A stretch of DNA of 36,489 bases from an uncultured Granulicella sp. GTDB lineage: Bacteria > Acidobacteriota > Terriglobia > Terriglobales > Acidobacteriaceae. A model generated the notes under the pieces. That model was not told the DNA's origin. It did no database searches and saw only the letters and a list, made by a program, of their open reading frames with translations. The DNA is taken from NCBI GenBank assembly GCA_903932155.1, contig CAIZFH010000315.1:1-36489 (forward strand), written 5' to 3'. This document shows, piece after piece, positions 15,906-24,209 of this stretch; the stretch's first letter is position 1, and every line of letters begins with the position of its first letter. The translations under genes and the position numbers were made by a program.

Positions 15906-18716
15906 TTATCTGCGCTTGCCTCTTGCCTTCTTGTTGCCCGGCTTCTTCTTCCCGCCATGCACTCTGGACTTCGATTTGCGTGGCTTGCCGGAGCGATCGG
16001 GACTTATGTGCTCGCTCGTCGCAGCCTTCACTGACTTACCGTTGCGCAATGAATTAGTCTCTGCCTCGTCGCTTGAGGGCACCAGCGCAAACTGTAATCG
16101 CCGTTGTTCGCGGTCGATGCGGTCCAGCAGAACATGTACATGCTGACCCATCTTGAAGGCCCGACGCGAGCGGGTGCTGACGATCTGCTTGTCAGTATCG
16201 CGGAAGACGAAGCGCTCGTCGCTTCCCCAGCCGCTGAGCGATGCGATGGGAACCAGGCCCTCGATGAACAGCTCATCCAACTCGACGAAGAAGCCGTATT
16301 TAGTGCAGGAGAGGATGATGGCCTGAAAGTCTTCGCCGACGCGGTCTTCCATGAAGCGCATCTTCTTCCACTCCATCAGTTCGCGTTCGGCGTCGTCTGC
16401 GCGGCGTTCGGCCTGGCTGGACTCGGCTGCAATTGCTGCCAGCTCTGGCTCGGGAATCGGTTCGGATGCATAGGGCACCGGCCTTTGCGTTGCGATTTTT
16501 GTATGTGTAACTGATTTAGTAGCTTGTGTCCACGGTTGTGGGCCCGTGCTGAGAATCGCGTTGCCGTGTGTGTTGGCTCCCGCACGAATCAACTCGCGGA
16601 TGAGGCGATGCACGATCAGATCCGGGTAGCGGCGGATGGGCGAGGTGAAGTGCGTATAACAGGGACTGGCCAGCGCGAAGTGACCCTCGTTCCGCTCGCT
16701 GTAGCGCGCCTGCTTCAGCGAACGAAGCATCAGGTAACTGAGGATGCGTTCCTCCGGCTTGCCTGCGATCTTCGCGGTCAGTCGCTGGTACATCTGCGGA
16801 GTCACGGGAATCGCCTCCGCGATTTCGTGCGCCTTCGCAGGACGTCCGCCGCCACCGCCGCGCAGCGCACCGCGCCGGTCGGCCTTCATCGTCATCCGTT
16901 TCACAGGCAGGCTGGAGAAGCCCAGCGAGTAGCCGAAGCCGCTGGCCGTCTCCTCAAAGTCGAGGATGCGTTTGGGGTCCGGCGTCTCATGGATGCGATA
17001 GATGCCAGGGATTGCGTTGCTTTCGATCCATGTGGCAATGCACTCGTTGGCGCTGAGCATAAACTCCTCGATCAGACGGTGTGACCAGCCGCGTTCAGAG
17101 CGCACGATGGACTGCATGTTGCCGTCGGGATCGAACTCGATTACCGGCTCGGGAAGATCGAAGTCGATGGAGCCGCGGCGATGGCGCTTGGCGTTCAGCT
17201 TGAGGGCGAGTTGGTACATCTGCTCAAAATGAGTTACAAGATCGACAAAATGCTCGCGCACAGCCCGATCCGCGTCGGTCGCAGCATCGGTCGAGCTGTC
17301 GAGAATCGCCTGCACCTGCGTGTACGTCATTCGCTTTGCGCTTCGAATGATTCCCTCGCAGATCTCGTAGCCAAGAACCTCTCCGCGCGCGTCGATCTCC
17401 ATTAGACAGCTCAGCACCAGGCGGTCCTCGTCAGGGCGCAGGCTGCACATGCCGCTGGAGAGTTGCGATGGCAGCATGGGCACCGCGCGGTCCGGGAAGT
17501 AGACGCTGGTTCCGCGCAGGCGCGCTTCCAGGTCGAGCGCCGTTCCCGGCTGCACGTAGTGGCTGACGTCCGCGATATGAACCTGGAGTTGCCAGTTGCC
17601 ATTGGCCAGCGGTGTGACCAGCACGGCATCGTCGAAATCGCGCGCCGTTTCGCCGTCGATGGTCATGATGGGAAGTCCGCGGAAATCGCGCCGCTGTGCA
17701 ATCTGATGCGGCGTCAGGGTATCGACGGTCTGCGCTGCTGACTCGTTCGCTTCCGCCAGCACGTCTGCCGGAAATACATGCGGCAGATGATGCTTGCGAA
17801 TCACAATCTCCACATCGACACCGAAGGCATCCGGTGGGCCAAGCACCTCGATCACACGTCCGCGCGCGGGACGGCCGGGAGCGGGAAAGTCGGTGATCTC
17901 GACGTCGACGGCGAGCCCCTCCAACTGAATGTGGCTCGGCGCGTCATCAGGAATGTTCCATTTGTGTAGCTGTGTCTGCGCCTCTTCCCCAAGCACGCGG
18001 TGCGGCGTTGCAACAGGTGTCGCGGGAATCTCCGCGCCCTCTGGAATCAGGATTGCGCCACCGCCCGGCGCACCCGTCATGCGCTCATCCAGCGGCGTGA
18101 CGTAGTTGCCGCCAATCAGAGACCCGCCCAGCGGGACGTCGTTCCATGCATCCCGGCTGCGCCGCCCGCGCGCGTAGTGAAAGATGCCGACCACGGTAGG
18201 ATTTCGCCGGGTCAGTACGCGCGCAATGCGACCGGAGCGCCGCCCGTCGCGGCTTGCGCCTCTTGAACCAGGCGGAGCCTCATCCACCAACACTTCATCG
18301 CCCTGCATCGCACCGTTCAGTTCATTGGGCGGGATGAAGAGATCGTCGTCACGGTTGGTGCTTCCATTGGGCCGCACAAAGCCATAGCCATCGCGATGCA
18401 AATCAAGTTTGCCAGACAGCAGACGATCACGCGTGGCTCGCAGTTCCTGCCGCTCACCGGGCATCGCATCGCTTCGCGCTGGGCGCGCCGTTTTCTCGAA
18501 GGACGCCTGCGGCAGCGCCCACATCTCGAACTCGGTCTTGACCAGCTCGCCGCGCGCCGTAATGCGCGCAAGCTGCTCCAGCAATAGACGGCGTTCGCGT
18601 CCGCCGCCCAGCCCTAGCTCGCGAATCAGTTGTTTGTATCCCGCGCGATGGCCCGCTGAGCGCTCAATGCGCCGGATCAGCTCGCGGTCTGTCTGTGGGT
18701 ACGGGGTCTTAGCCAT
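15906..18716 (-). CDS. rnr: Ribonuclease R, 3'-5' exoribonuclease
   Basis: 936 residues from the ATG at 18714-18716 (MAKTPYPQTDREL); a frame extending 11 codons further has no RNase R-like sequence. Order of domains: N-terminal winged helix (YKQLIRELGLGGGRERRLLLEQL), cold-shock/OB domains (DLHRDGYGFVRPNG), a central RNB catalytic domain, and a C-terminal S1 domain (RVGEDFQAIILSCTKYGFFVEL). The RNB motif TIDGETARDFDDAVLV near residues 350-365 carries the metal-binding aspartates, and HFTSPIRRYPDLIVHR is the second RNB signature. The last ~40 residues are Lys/Arg-rich, as in RNase R rather than RNase II. It is longer than E. coli RNase R (about 813) owing to inserts such as the Gly-rich GGGGGRPAKA and a segment near residue 770. 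It degrades structured RNA in the cytoplasm. yggX begins 39 bases beyond its stop on the same strand and may be read in the same transcript. Confidence 0.95.
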   Translation of the reverse strand: MAKTPYPQTDRELIRRIERSAGHRAGYKQLIRELGLGGGRERRLLLEQLARITARGELVKTEFEMWALPQASFEKTARPARSDAMPGERQELRATRDRLLSGKLDLHRDGYGFVRPNGSTNRDDDLFIPPNELNGAMQGDEVLVDEAPPGSRGASRDGRRSGRIARVLTRRNPTVVGIFHYARGRRSRDAWNDVPLGGSLIGGNYVTPLDERMTGAPGGGAILIPEGAEIPATPVATPHRVLGEEAQTQLHKWNIPDDAPSHIQLEGLAVDVEITDFPAPGRPARGRVIEVLGPPDAFGVDVEIVIRKHHLPHVFPADVLAEANESAAQTVDTLTPHQIAQRRDFRGLPIMTIDGETARDFDDAVLVTPLANGNWQLQVHIADVSHYVQPGTALDLEARLRGTSVYFPDRAVPMLPSQLSSGMCSLRPDEDRLVLSCLMEIDARGEVLGYEICEGIIRSAKRMTYTQVQAILDSSTDAATDADRAVREHFVDLVTHFEQMYQLALKLNAKRHRRGSIDFDLPEPVIEFDPDGNMQSIVRSERGWSHRLIEEFMLSANECIATWIESNAIPGIYRIHETPDPKRILDFEETASGFGYSLGFSSLPVKRMTMKADRRGALRGGGGGRPAKAHEIAEAIPVTPQMYQRLTAKIAGKPEERILSYLMLRSLKQARYSERNEGHFALASPCYTHFTSPIRRYPDLIVHRLIRELIRAGANTHGNAILSTGPQPWTQATKSVTHTKIATQRPVPYASEPIPEPELAAIAAESSQAERRADDAERELMEWKKMRFMEDRVGEDFQAIILSCTKYGFFVELDELFIEGLVPIASLSGWGSDERFVFRDTDKQIVSTRSRRAFKMGQHVHVLLDRIDREQRRLQFALVPSSDEAETNSLRNGKSVKAATSEHISPDRSGKPRKSKSRVHGGKKKPGNKKARGKRR

Positions 18717-18779
18717 CAGGCATAGAATACAGTGCGGTTGGCGCTGCATTGCGCCGCAGCTCGGTTGCGTACAACTCTC

Positions 18780-19586
18780 CTACTTCGACGCGGCGTTCAG
18801 CAGTCCGACCGCCTGCTCCAGCGTCGTCCCCGGAGGTACCAGGGTGAACTGGGTCTTCACCTCGTCCTCCTGCTCGCCGATGGTCTTGAAGAAGAGCGCA
18901 TGTCCGCTGATATGCACATGGGTCTCGGTGATCTCCCAGTAAGCGGGCGACACCTGCCTGCGCTCCACATCGAAGGTGCTGCCCTGCTTGATTCTGGCCA
19001 GCAGGCCGAAGCCAATGGTCACATCGCTCTGCAATCGTCCCTTGAAGGTGCGAATGCGATGTTGCGCGCGATCGACCACCAGCGTGCCGCTCATCTCCCC
19101 CATCACGCGTGCTTCCATGTCCGGCGGATGGAAGTTGGGGTCCGGCTCGAAGTGAAGCGTCGTCGCATCCGGCGTATCGCTCTCCACCTTCCATAGAAAA
19201 GCCTGCGGCAGCAGGTTCAGCAGCTCGACCGCGCTCTTGTCGTCATGGGAGCCATTGGCGCGCTGCTTCTTCTGCTCCGCCGGGTCGTGGATGAACTTCT
19301 GCGTGCGCTGATCTTCCTCTGCCTGCGTCTCCGCGGAAACGGGTTTACCGTTCTCCAGCAGGTGACGGCTGATTGCGCCATTCTCAGTTTCGACAATGAT
19401 CATCGAGTTGCCACCGGCCTCAGTCCTCAGATAGCGCCAGTGGGACTGGTCGTCGCGATTGGCGGCCAGCTCGGTATTCACAGCCAACTGCACTATCTGC
19501 TTCGCATCCGGCGGCTGCGCGCCGTGTGCGGGTGCAGTGAGTATCGCGCACAATGTTGTCATCCAGAATTTCGTACTCGACCTCAT
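18780..19586 (-). CDS. Exported protein of unknown function
   Basis: 268 residues from the ATG at 19584-19586, which has AAGGAG a few bases upstream; a TTG at 19604 would place that site inside the gene. A signal peptide (KFWMTTLCAILTAPAHGA) precedes a soluble part without a family I can name with certainty. The middle has HLLENGKPVSAETQAEEDQR and the second half is beta-rich (TLHFEPDPNFHPPDMEARVMGEMSGTLVVD..HRIRTFKGRLQSDVTIGFGLLARI), which recalls LolA/LppX-like lipoprotein-carrier folds common in acidobacterial secreted proteins. It lies between tyrS and rnr on the same strand. Confidence 0.7.
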   Translation of the reverse strand: MRSSTKFWMTTLCAILTAPAHGAQPPDAKQIVQLAVNTELAANRDDQSHWRYLRTEAGGNSMIIVETENGAISRHLLENGKPVSAETQAEEDQRTQKFIHDPAEQKKQRANGSHDDKSAVELLNLLPQAFLWKVESDTPDATTLHFEPDPNFHPPDMEARVMGEMSGTLVVDRAQHRIRTFKGRLQSDVTIGFGLLARIKQGSTFDVERRQVSPAYWEITETHVHISGHALFFKTIGEQEDEVKTQFTLVPPGTTLEQAVGLLNAASK

Positions 19587-19649
19587 CCATCTCCTTCGAC
19601 TCAAATCGCAGCTAATGGTTGATGCATCCTGCGCAGCGGTCCGATTCGC

Positions 19650-20912
19650 TTACTTGATCCACTGCACGCGCACACTTTTCTTACCCAGGCGCAGCGCGAC
19701 AGAGCTGCCCGCGTTCACGCCCTTCAACAGCTTCTCCGTATACTTTTCACCGTCCACGCTCACTGCATTCTCGCCCAGCTTGCGCGTGGCCTCGCCAGTG
19801 GAGCTTGCCAGGCCGGAAAGCTGTAGCAGCTTCGGAAGGCGAACCACCGCACCCTCGCGCAGGCCCAGCTCGACGACCAGACCATCTGCCGCCAGCGAAA
19901 TCTCCACAATGGGCGCGTCCTGGGCGACAGCGCGCTGCTGAAACTGCTTTGCCCAGTTCTCTGCTGCGGCATCGGCGGCTTCTGCCGAGTGGAAGTCGCG
20001 TACAATCCCCCAGGCAAGATTTTTCTTTGCTTGCATGGGATGCAGCGAGCCTGCGGCAACCTCAGCCTGCATCTGGGCGATCTCGCTGGAGCGCAGATCA
20101 GTGAGCAGAGTGTAGTACCTCCACATCAGCTCGTCGGAGACGGACATCACCTTGCCGTACATCTCGCCGGGTGGTTCGTCGATACCGATGGCGTTGCCAA
20201 GAGACTTAGACATCTTCTGCACGCCGTCCAGGCCCTCGAGGATGGGCGTCATCAGGACGATCTGCGGCGGCTGACCGTCCTTGCGCTGCAGCTCGCGACC
20301 CATCAGCAGGTTGAACTTCTGGTCCGTCCCGCCCAGCTCCACATCGCAGCGCAACGCAACAGAATCGTAACCCTGCGCCAGCGGGTACAGAAGCTCGTGG
20401 ATCGAGATGTCTTCCTCCGCGCGAAAGCGGGTCAGGAAGTCCTTGCGGTCGAGCATCTGTGAGAGCGTTACCTTGGCCGCGAGATTAATCAGGCCCGCGT
20501 AGCCCAGCTTGTCCAGCCACTCGGAGTTGTAGCGTACCTCGGTTTTTTCGGCATCGAGAATCTTGAAGACCTGTGCCTTGTAGGTCTCGGCGTTGCGGTC
20601 GATCTCCTCACGGCTGAGCGGCTTGCGCGTGACGTTGCGACCGGTGGGGTCGCCGATGAGCGCGGTGGAGTCGCCGATGAGGAAGATGACGGTATGGCCG
20701 AGCTGCTGGAAGTGGCGCAGCTTGCGAATGAGGACGGTGTGGCCCAGATGCAGGTCCGGCGCAGTGGGATCGAAGCCGGCCTTGATCCGCATGGGCACGC
20801 CCGAGGCGCGCGACTGCGCGATGCGCTCGCGCAGCGCCTCCAGCGGAATGATCTCCGCTGCCCCCTTGGTAATCAGATCGAGCTGCTCGTCGACAGACGC
20901 AAACGTAGGCAT
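19650..20912 (-). CDS. tyrS: Tyrosyl-tRNA synthetase
   Basis: 420 residues. A class I synthetase with the HIGH-type motif HLGH (about residue 54, in [23 protein letters not shown]) and the KMSKS motif (about residues 232-236). Tyr recognition is seen in [32 protein letters not shown]. The C-terminal ~70 residues form an S4-like RNA-binding domain ([35 protein letters not shown]). The literal KMSKS, rather than the KFGKT of E. coli TyrS, places it with the TyrZ-type subgroup. It attaches Tyr to tRNA-Tyr in the cytoplasm. The exported unknown gene follows 63 bases after its stop. Confidence 0.96.
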   Translation of the reverse strand: MPTFASVDEQLDLITKGAAEIIPLEALRERIAQSRASGVPMRIKAGFDPTAPDLHLGHTVLIRKLRHFQQLGHTVIFLIGDSTALIGDPTGRNVTRKPLSREEIDRNAETYKAQVFKILDAEKTEVRYNSEWLDKLGYAGLINLAAKVTLSQMLDRKDFLTRFRAEEDISIHELLYPLAQGYDSVALRCDVELGGTDQKFNLLMGRELQRKDGQPPQIVLMTPILEGLDGVQKMSKSLGNAIGIDEPPGEMYGKVMSVSDELMWRYYTLLTDLRSSEIAQMQAEVAAGSLHPMQAKKNLAWGIVRDFHSAEAADAAAENWAKQFQQRAVAQDAPIVEISLAADGLVVELGLREGAVVRLPKLLQLSGLASSTGEATRKLGENAVSVDGEKYTEKLLKGVNAGSSVALRLGKKSVRVQWIK

Positions 20913-20958
20913 ATCTTTCTAAGTATAAGTACTAGGAGACACTTCGCCTATGGATCGA

Positions 20959-20990
20959 CTAAACCATGTGACCGCAAATGCGGTATTTAG
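20959..20990 (-). terminator. Hairpin after the TonB C-terminal gene
   Basis: ACCGC/GCGGT (20971-20984, loop AAAT) is enclosed by CTAAA/TTTAG (20959-20963 and 20986-20990). It lies 18 bases beyond the stop of the gene at 21009 and upstream of tyrS, so it could end the former's transcript. No clear T-run. Confidence 0.4.
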
Positions 20991-21008
20991 TGGCACCCGA
21001 CGGCCCAG

Positions 21009-21500
21009 CTAAAAGATGTTGCATGTGAATTCAGTCTCTACCAAGACGGCTATTGGCTGCCCATCGAGGGTCTCAGGTTCAAACCTGTACTGACTAATCG
21101 CCTTGACCACGCTATCGGCGTAAGCCCGATCAAGATCCGGCTTAGTCACGGTAACGTCGATTACATCTCCATTCGCAGCAACAACGAATTCGATACCAAC
21201 GCGCAGCTTACGGTGATGCACTCGAGTGGAAAAGGGAATGGTTGGCTTCACCTGCTTGACCAGCCTCGGATATATGAAAACTCCGGGAATTGCAGGAATA
21301 TTTTTATGAATCTCATCGCGCTCGTCATAGACCGTCTCGCCTCGCGAGTCTTTCGGATGAGTAAGGCTTACAATCCACGGCTTGTCTGATGTCAATGGCC
21401 TCTGGGAACTTAGCATAGTATCTTGGGCAGCTAGCATAGGCTGGGCTGTAATCCCAAGCAAGACCAACGTGATCGGAAAGTATCGAAAATAGTTGTACAT
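21009..21500 (-). CDS. Exported TonB C-terminal domain protein
   Basis: 163 residues from ATG 21498-21500, with signal peptide MYNYFRYFPITLVLLGITAQPMLAA; a GTG nine codons upstream is the alternative. The last ~90 residues match the TonB C-terminal fold: PRLVKQVKPTIPFS, KLRVGIEFVVAANGDVIDVTVTKPD, and YADSVVKAISQYRFEPETLDGQPIAVLVETEF. A free, secreted TonB C-terminal domain without the N-terminal helix that contacts ExbB/ExbD cannot transduce energy itself. Such proteins are frequent in Acidobacteria and their role is unknown. Codon use is less GC-rich than in the neighbouring genes. Confidence 0.8.
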   Translation of the reverse strand: MYNYFRYFPITLVLLGITAQPMLAAQDTMLSSQRPLTSDKPWIVSLTHPKDSRGETVYDERDEIHKNIPAIPGVFIYPRLVKQVKPTIPFSTRVHHRKLRVGIEFVVAANGDVIDVTVTKPDLDRAYADSVVKAISQYRFEPETLDGQPIAVLVETEFTCNIF

Positions 21501-21602
21501 ACGAATATTATTCCATTTGTGGGACACACAAAGGTGCCGACGCCAAAGATAGCGGCAGCGTTGCCGATCGGTGTTACGGCTTAGCCGGAGTGTTGGTGCG
21601 GG

Positions 21603-22121
21603 CTACTTTCCCTTCAACGGCAGGTCGGAGTTCCAGGTATCTGCCTCGACCTTCCAGCTATTGTCGACCTGCTTCTTCCAGATGGCGAGGTATTTCCCGG
21701 TGTCGGTGGTGGGCTTGCCCTTGGCCACTTTGGTTGTCATATTGTAGGAACCGAGGATGTAGGCCAGATCGCCAGCCTTAGCAACATCCACGTACATGGG
21801 TGTCCAGGAGATGCTAACCCCAGGAATCAAGCGCGTAGCCCACGACTTCTGGATGTCCGGATGTTTGACCAGCAACTCCTCGTTGGCCGGCAGCGAGACT
21901 GCGTCGTTGGCGTAGAACGAGAGCAATGTGGTGAGATCGTGCGCCGTCACAGCCTTGAGAACCTGTGCATCGGCATTTTTTATGGTTTGTTCGATTGCCT
22001 TGGTATCGACAGGGGCCGGCTGGTTGCAGCCAGCGAGGAGCAGCAATCCGGTAAAGCATCCGCAGGCAGCCATGCCTAGAACCATCTTGGTGAGGTAATT
22101 CTGTTCGGAACCAATTTTCAT
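21603..22121 (-). CDS. DUF4440/SnoaL-like lipoprotein
   Basis: 172 residues with AGAGGA before the ATG. A lipoprotein signal ends in LLLLAGC (Cys about residue 32). The rest is an NTF2-like cone: IEQTIKNADAQVLKAVTAHDLTTLLSFYANDAVSLPANEELL is the first helix and strand, KSWATRLIPGV the second, and TDTGKYLAIWKKQVDNSWKVEADTWNSD the closing sheet typical of DUF4440. Members of this family occur as enzymes, binding domains or stress proteins, so the ligand cannot be predicted. It stands alone on this strand. Confidence 0.82.
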   Translation of the reverse strand: MKIGSEQNYLTKMVLGMAACGCFTGLLLLAGCNQPAPVDTKAIEQTIKNADAQVLKAVTAHDLTTLLSFYANDAVSLPANEELLVKHPDIQKSWATRLIPGVSISWTPMYVDVAKAGDLAYILGSYNMTTKVAKGKPTTDTGKYLAIWKKQVDNSWKVEADTWNSDLPLKGK

Positions 22122-22263
22122 CGGTCTATCCTCTGGCGGGGAAATTACGCCACAACCATTGCGGTTGCAGTGATATCCATCACACCCTATTAGTGCAACT
22201 CTTCCCTGCTGACGAACTCCGCCAGTCTTGTACCAAGAACATGGAACCTAGTACCTTGTCCCC

Positions 22264-22722
22264 ATGGATGTGGAACGACTTCGCGCGTATCTGTTGACTC
22301 TGCCGAACGCGGCGGAGACGATGCAGTGGGGCGCGAACCTCGTCTACTGGGTGGGGGACAAGGCGATTGGGGGAAAGATGTTTGCCCTGATCAACCTGGA
22401 CGAGCCGCCCGATCCAGCCACGGGCAAGCCGCACCTGGTCCTTTCTTACTCGGTTGGGCCGGAGCGCTATGCCGATCTACTGGAGGTGGACGGGCTGGTT
22501 CCCGCGCCCTACATGGCGCGCATCCACTGGGTTGCAGCCGAGCGCTGGCAGGTGTTCAGCGATGCCGAGTGGAAGCGCGAGCTGCGCGCAGCGTATGAGA
22601 TTACCCTGGGCAAGCTACCTAAGAAAGTTCGCGCCACGCTCGCCCTGCCCGCCACCGAGCAGCGCCGCCTGATTGCGGCGAGCCGCAAGCTGCTGCAAGC
22701 TCGCTCGAAGAAGGCGAAGTAG
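22264..22722 (+). CDS. MmcQ/YjbR family protein
   Basis: 152 residues. The family pattern is visible: VERLRAYLLTLPNAAETMQWG..LVYWVGDKAIGGKMFALINLD, then the LVLSYSVGPERYADLLEVDGLVPAPYMARIHWVAAE segment that forms the double-wing fold, and a helical tail rich in Lys/Arg. YjbR/MmcQ proteins have a CyaY-like fold and are described as DNA-binding, but the cellular function is not established. There is no clear ribosome binding site before the ATG at 22264, so it may be leaderless. It runs convergently with the DoxX gene 51 bases away. Confidence 0.85.
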   Translation: MDVERLRAYLLTLPNAAETMQWGANLVYWVGDKAIGGKMFALINLDEPPDPATGKPHLVLSYSVGPERYADLLEVDGLVPAPYMARIHWVAAERWQVFSDAEWKRELRAAYEITLGKLPKKVRATLALPATEQRRLIAASRKLLQARSKKAK

Positions 22723-22773
22723 ATGGTCTGGACTGCAGGCGAGCCGCGACGGAAACCTGCAACCACTCTTGTC

Positions 22774-23160
22774 CTAGGATGGCTGCGCCCTGCGGTCGAA
22801 TATGCCTGCGAACGAATCGCGATATGCATACACCAGGAAGGCTTCCAGTAATCCGACCACCAATCCAATCACAAGTCCAGAAGGTGCAAGCGTAAGCCCG
22901 AACAGCAGAATATTGGTAATCACCCCGGCCAACAGGGTCAGTCCGAGGGGTACGTAGCGCCCGAAGAGCAGCAACAGCCCGCTTGCAGTCTCTACAAATC
23001 CGTAGAACTTAATCCATCCATGGGTAAACATGAGCACCATCAGCGCGCCCGCATCGCCGGTTGGCATTGGGGCGTGCAGGAAGGGAATAATCTTGTCGAA
23101 CCCAAAGACCACAAACACCAGACCCAGCAGAATACGCGCGATCAGTACGGCAATCTTCAT
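22774..23160 (-). CDS. DoxX family membrane protein
   Basis: 128 residues with four hydrophobic helices and GAGGAG before its ATG. The opening ARILLGLVFVVFGFDKIIPF and the Gly-rich helix GFVETASGLLLLFGRYVPLGLTLLAGVITNILLFGL match DoxX/DoxD-like integral membrane proteins. The family covers quinone-linked thiosulfate oxidoreductase subunits and many uncharacterised proteins; none of the known partners is nearby, so the role is open. Confidence 0.85.
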   Translation of the reverse strand: MKIAVLIARILLGLVFVVFGFDKIIPFLHAPMPTGDAGALMVLMFTHGWIKFYGFVETASGLLLLFGRYVPLGLTLLAGVITNILLFGLTLAPSGLVIGLVVGLLEAFLVYAYRDSFAGIFDRRAQPS

Positions 23161-23246
23161 GCAGTTTGCTCCTCGATTGGAGATGATTATCTGACCCCAC
23201 TACCCGCCGGCTTGCACATTTATCCGATGCCGGGGAGAGTGATCTG

Positions 23247-24107
23247 ATGCAAAATGAAGCCATGAGCCAAGAATCCCATCCCGCCCCAGGCGTCACCCTC
23301 TCGCTAGCCGGTCGCACTGCCCTTATTACGGGAGGCTCGCGCGGCATTGGCGCGGCTACCGTCCGACTATTCCGCAGGGCCGGGGCACGCGTCGCTTTCA
23401 GCTATCAATCCACCGCGGTGCAGGCCCATGCCCTGTCTGCCGAATGTGGCGGCGACTCTGTGTGCCTGCCAATCCAGCAGTCGCTGGCAACCCCTGAAGA
23501 CGGCGAGGCCCTGGTTGCCCATACCTTGGAGGCCTTCGGTGACTTGGACATACTGGTGGCCAACCACGGCATATGGCCGCCCGTGGAAGCCACCGTAGCC
23601 GCCATGAGCGCTGCTCAATGGCGTCGCACCCAGGCCACCAACGTGGACAGCGTCTTCGGCCTGGTACACGCCGCTGCGGCGCACATGCTGACTCGCCCGC
23701 GCGGCCCCGCCAGCACCGAAACCGCCGGCTGCGTTCCGTTGCAACCAGCGCGAGGCCACATCGTCCTGATCGCCTCCGCTGCTGGACAACGCGGCGAAGG
23801 CGGCCACGCCGACTACGCCACCAGCAAGGGAGCTATCATCGCGCTTACCAAGTCGCTCTCCTCCGAACTGGCTCCGCACGGCATTTATGCCAACTGCGTT
23901 GCCCCCGGCTGGACGCACACTGAAATGACCGGCTCCGTATTCGACCGCCCCGAGGACGCCGCCCGCACTAATCCCACCATCCCCGTAGGTCGCCCCGGAC
24001 ATGTCGATGAGATCGCCGGGCCCATCCTGTTCCTCTGCACTCCCTTTGCGGGCTTCATCTCCGGCGAGATATTCAACGTCAACGGCGGCGCAGTGCTGAC
24101 CGGCTGA
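23247..24107 (+). CDS. Short-chain dehydrogenase/reductase, FabG-like
   Basis: 286 residues from ATG 23247 (ATG 23262 is also possible). Classical SDR: the cofactor motif TGGSRGIG (residues 28-35), a NHGI version of the NNAG motif (LVANHGIW), and the catalytic Ser177 (IASAAGQ), Tyr190 and Lys194 (YATSK). The C-terminus has the family's PAxxxSG-like end, FISGEIFNVNGGAVLTG. The Arg directly after GGS suggests NADP(H) preference. It reduces or oxidises a carbonyl or hydroxyl group; the substrate is unknown. An insert of about 20 residues (LTRPRGPASTETAGCVPLQPA) before the catalytic Ser is unusual for FabG. It stands divergent from the DoxX gene (86 bases between the starts), so the promoters overlap. 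Confidence 0.9.
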   Translation: MQNEAMSQESHPAPGVTLSLAGRTALITGGSRGIGAATVRLFRRAGARVAFSYQSTAVQAHALSAECGGDSVCLPIQQSLATPEDGEALVAHTLEAFGDLDILVANHGIWPPVEATVAAMSAAQWRRTQATNVDSVFGLVHAAAAHMLTRPRGPASTETAGCVPLQPARGHIVLIASAAGQRGEGGHADYATSKGAIIALTKSLSSELAPHGIYANCVAPGWTHTEMTGSVFDRPEDAARTNPTIPVGRPGHVDEIAGPILFLCTPFAGFISGEIFNVNGGAVLTG

Positions 24108-24116
24108 GGCGCGTCA

Positions 24117-24163
24117 CGAGGCTTCCTGCTGCCGCAAGCAGGCCAAACGAACGGACAGCCTCG
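24117..24163 (+). terminator. Nested hairpin after the SDR gene
   Basis: An outer stem CGAGGCT/AGCCTCG (24117-24123, 24157-24163) encloses a second one, CCTGCT/AGCAGG (24125-24142, loop GCCGCA). It starts ten bases after the SDR stop and lies upstream of the next gene. It can be a terminator or a leader structure; there is no T-run. Confidence 0.4.
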
Positions 24164-24209
24164 TATACTGAGACCGATGAGCGGTATTTGCACCGGAAGA
24201 TCAATCCGC

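Noticed and set aside
22734-22761. TGCAGG/CCTGCA inverted repeat between YjbR and DoxX genes as shared terminator
   Set aside because: The loop of about 16 bases is large and the stem only six base pairs, with no T-run on either side; it could be chance.
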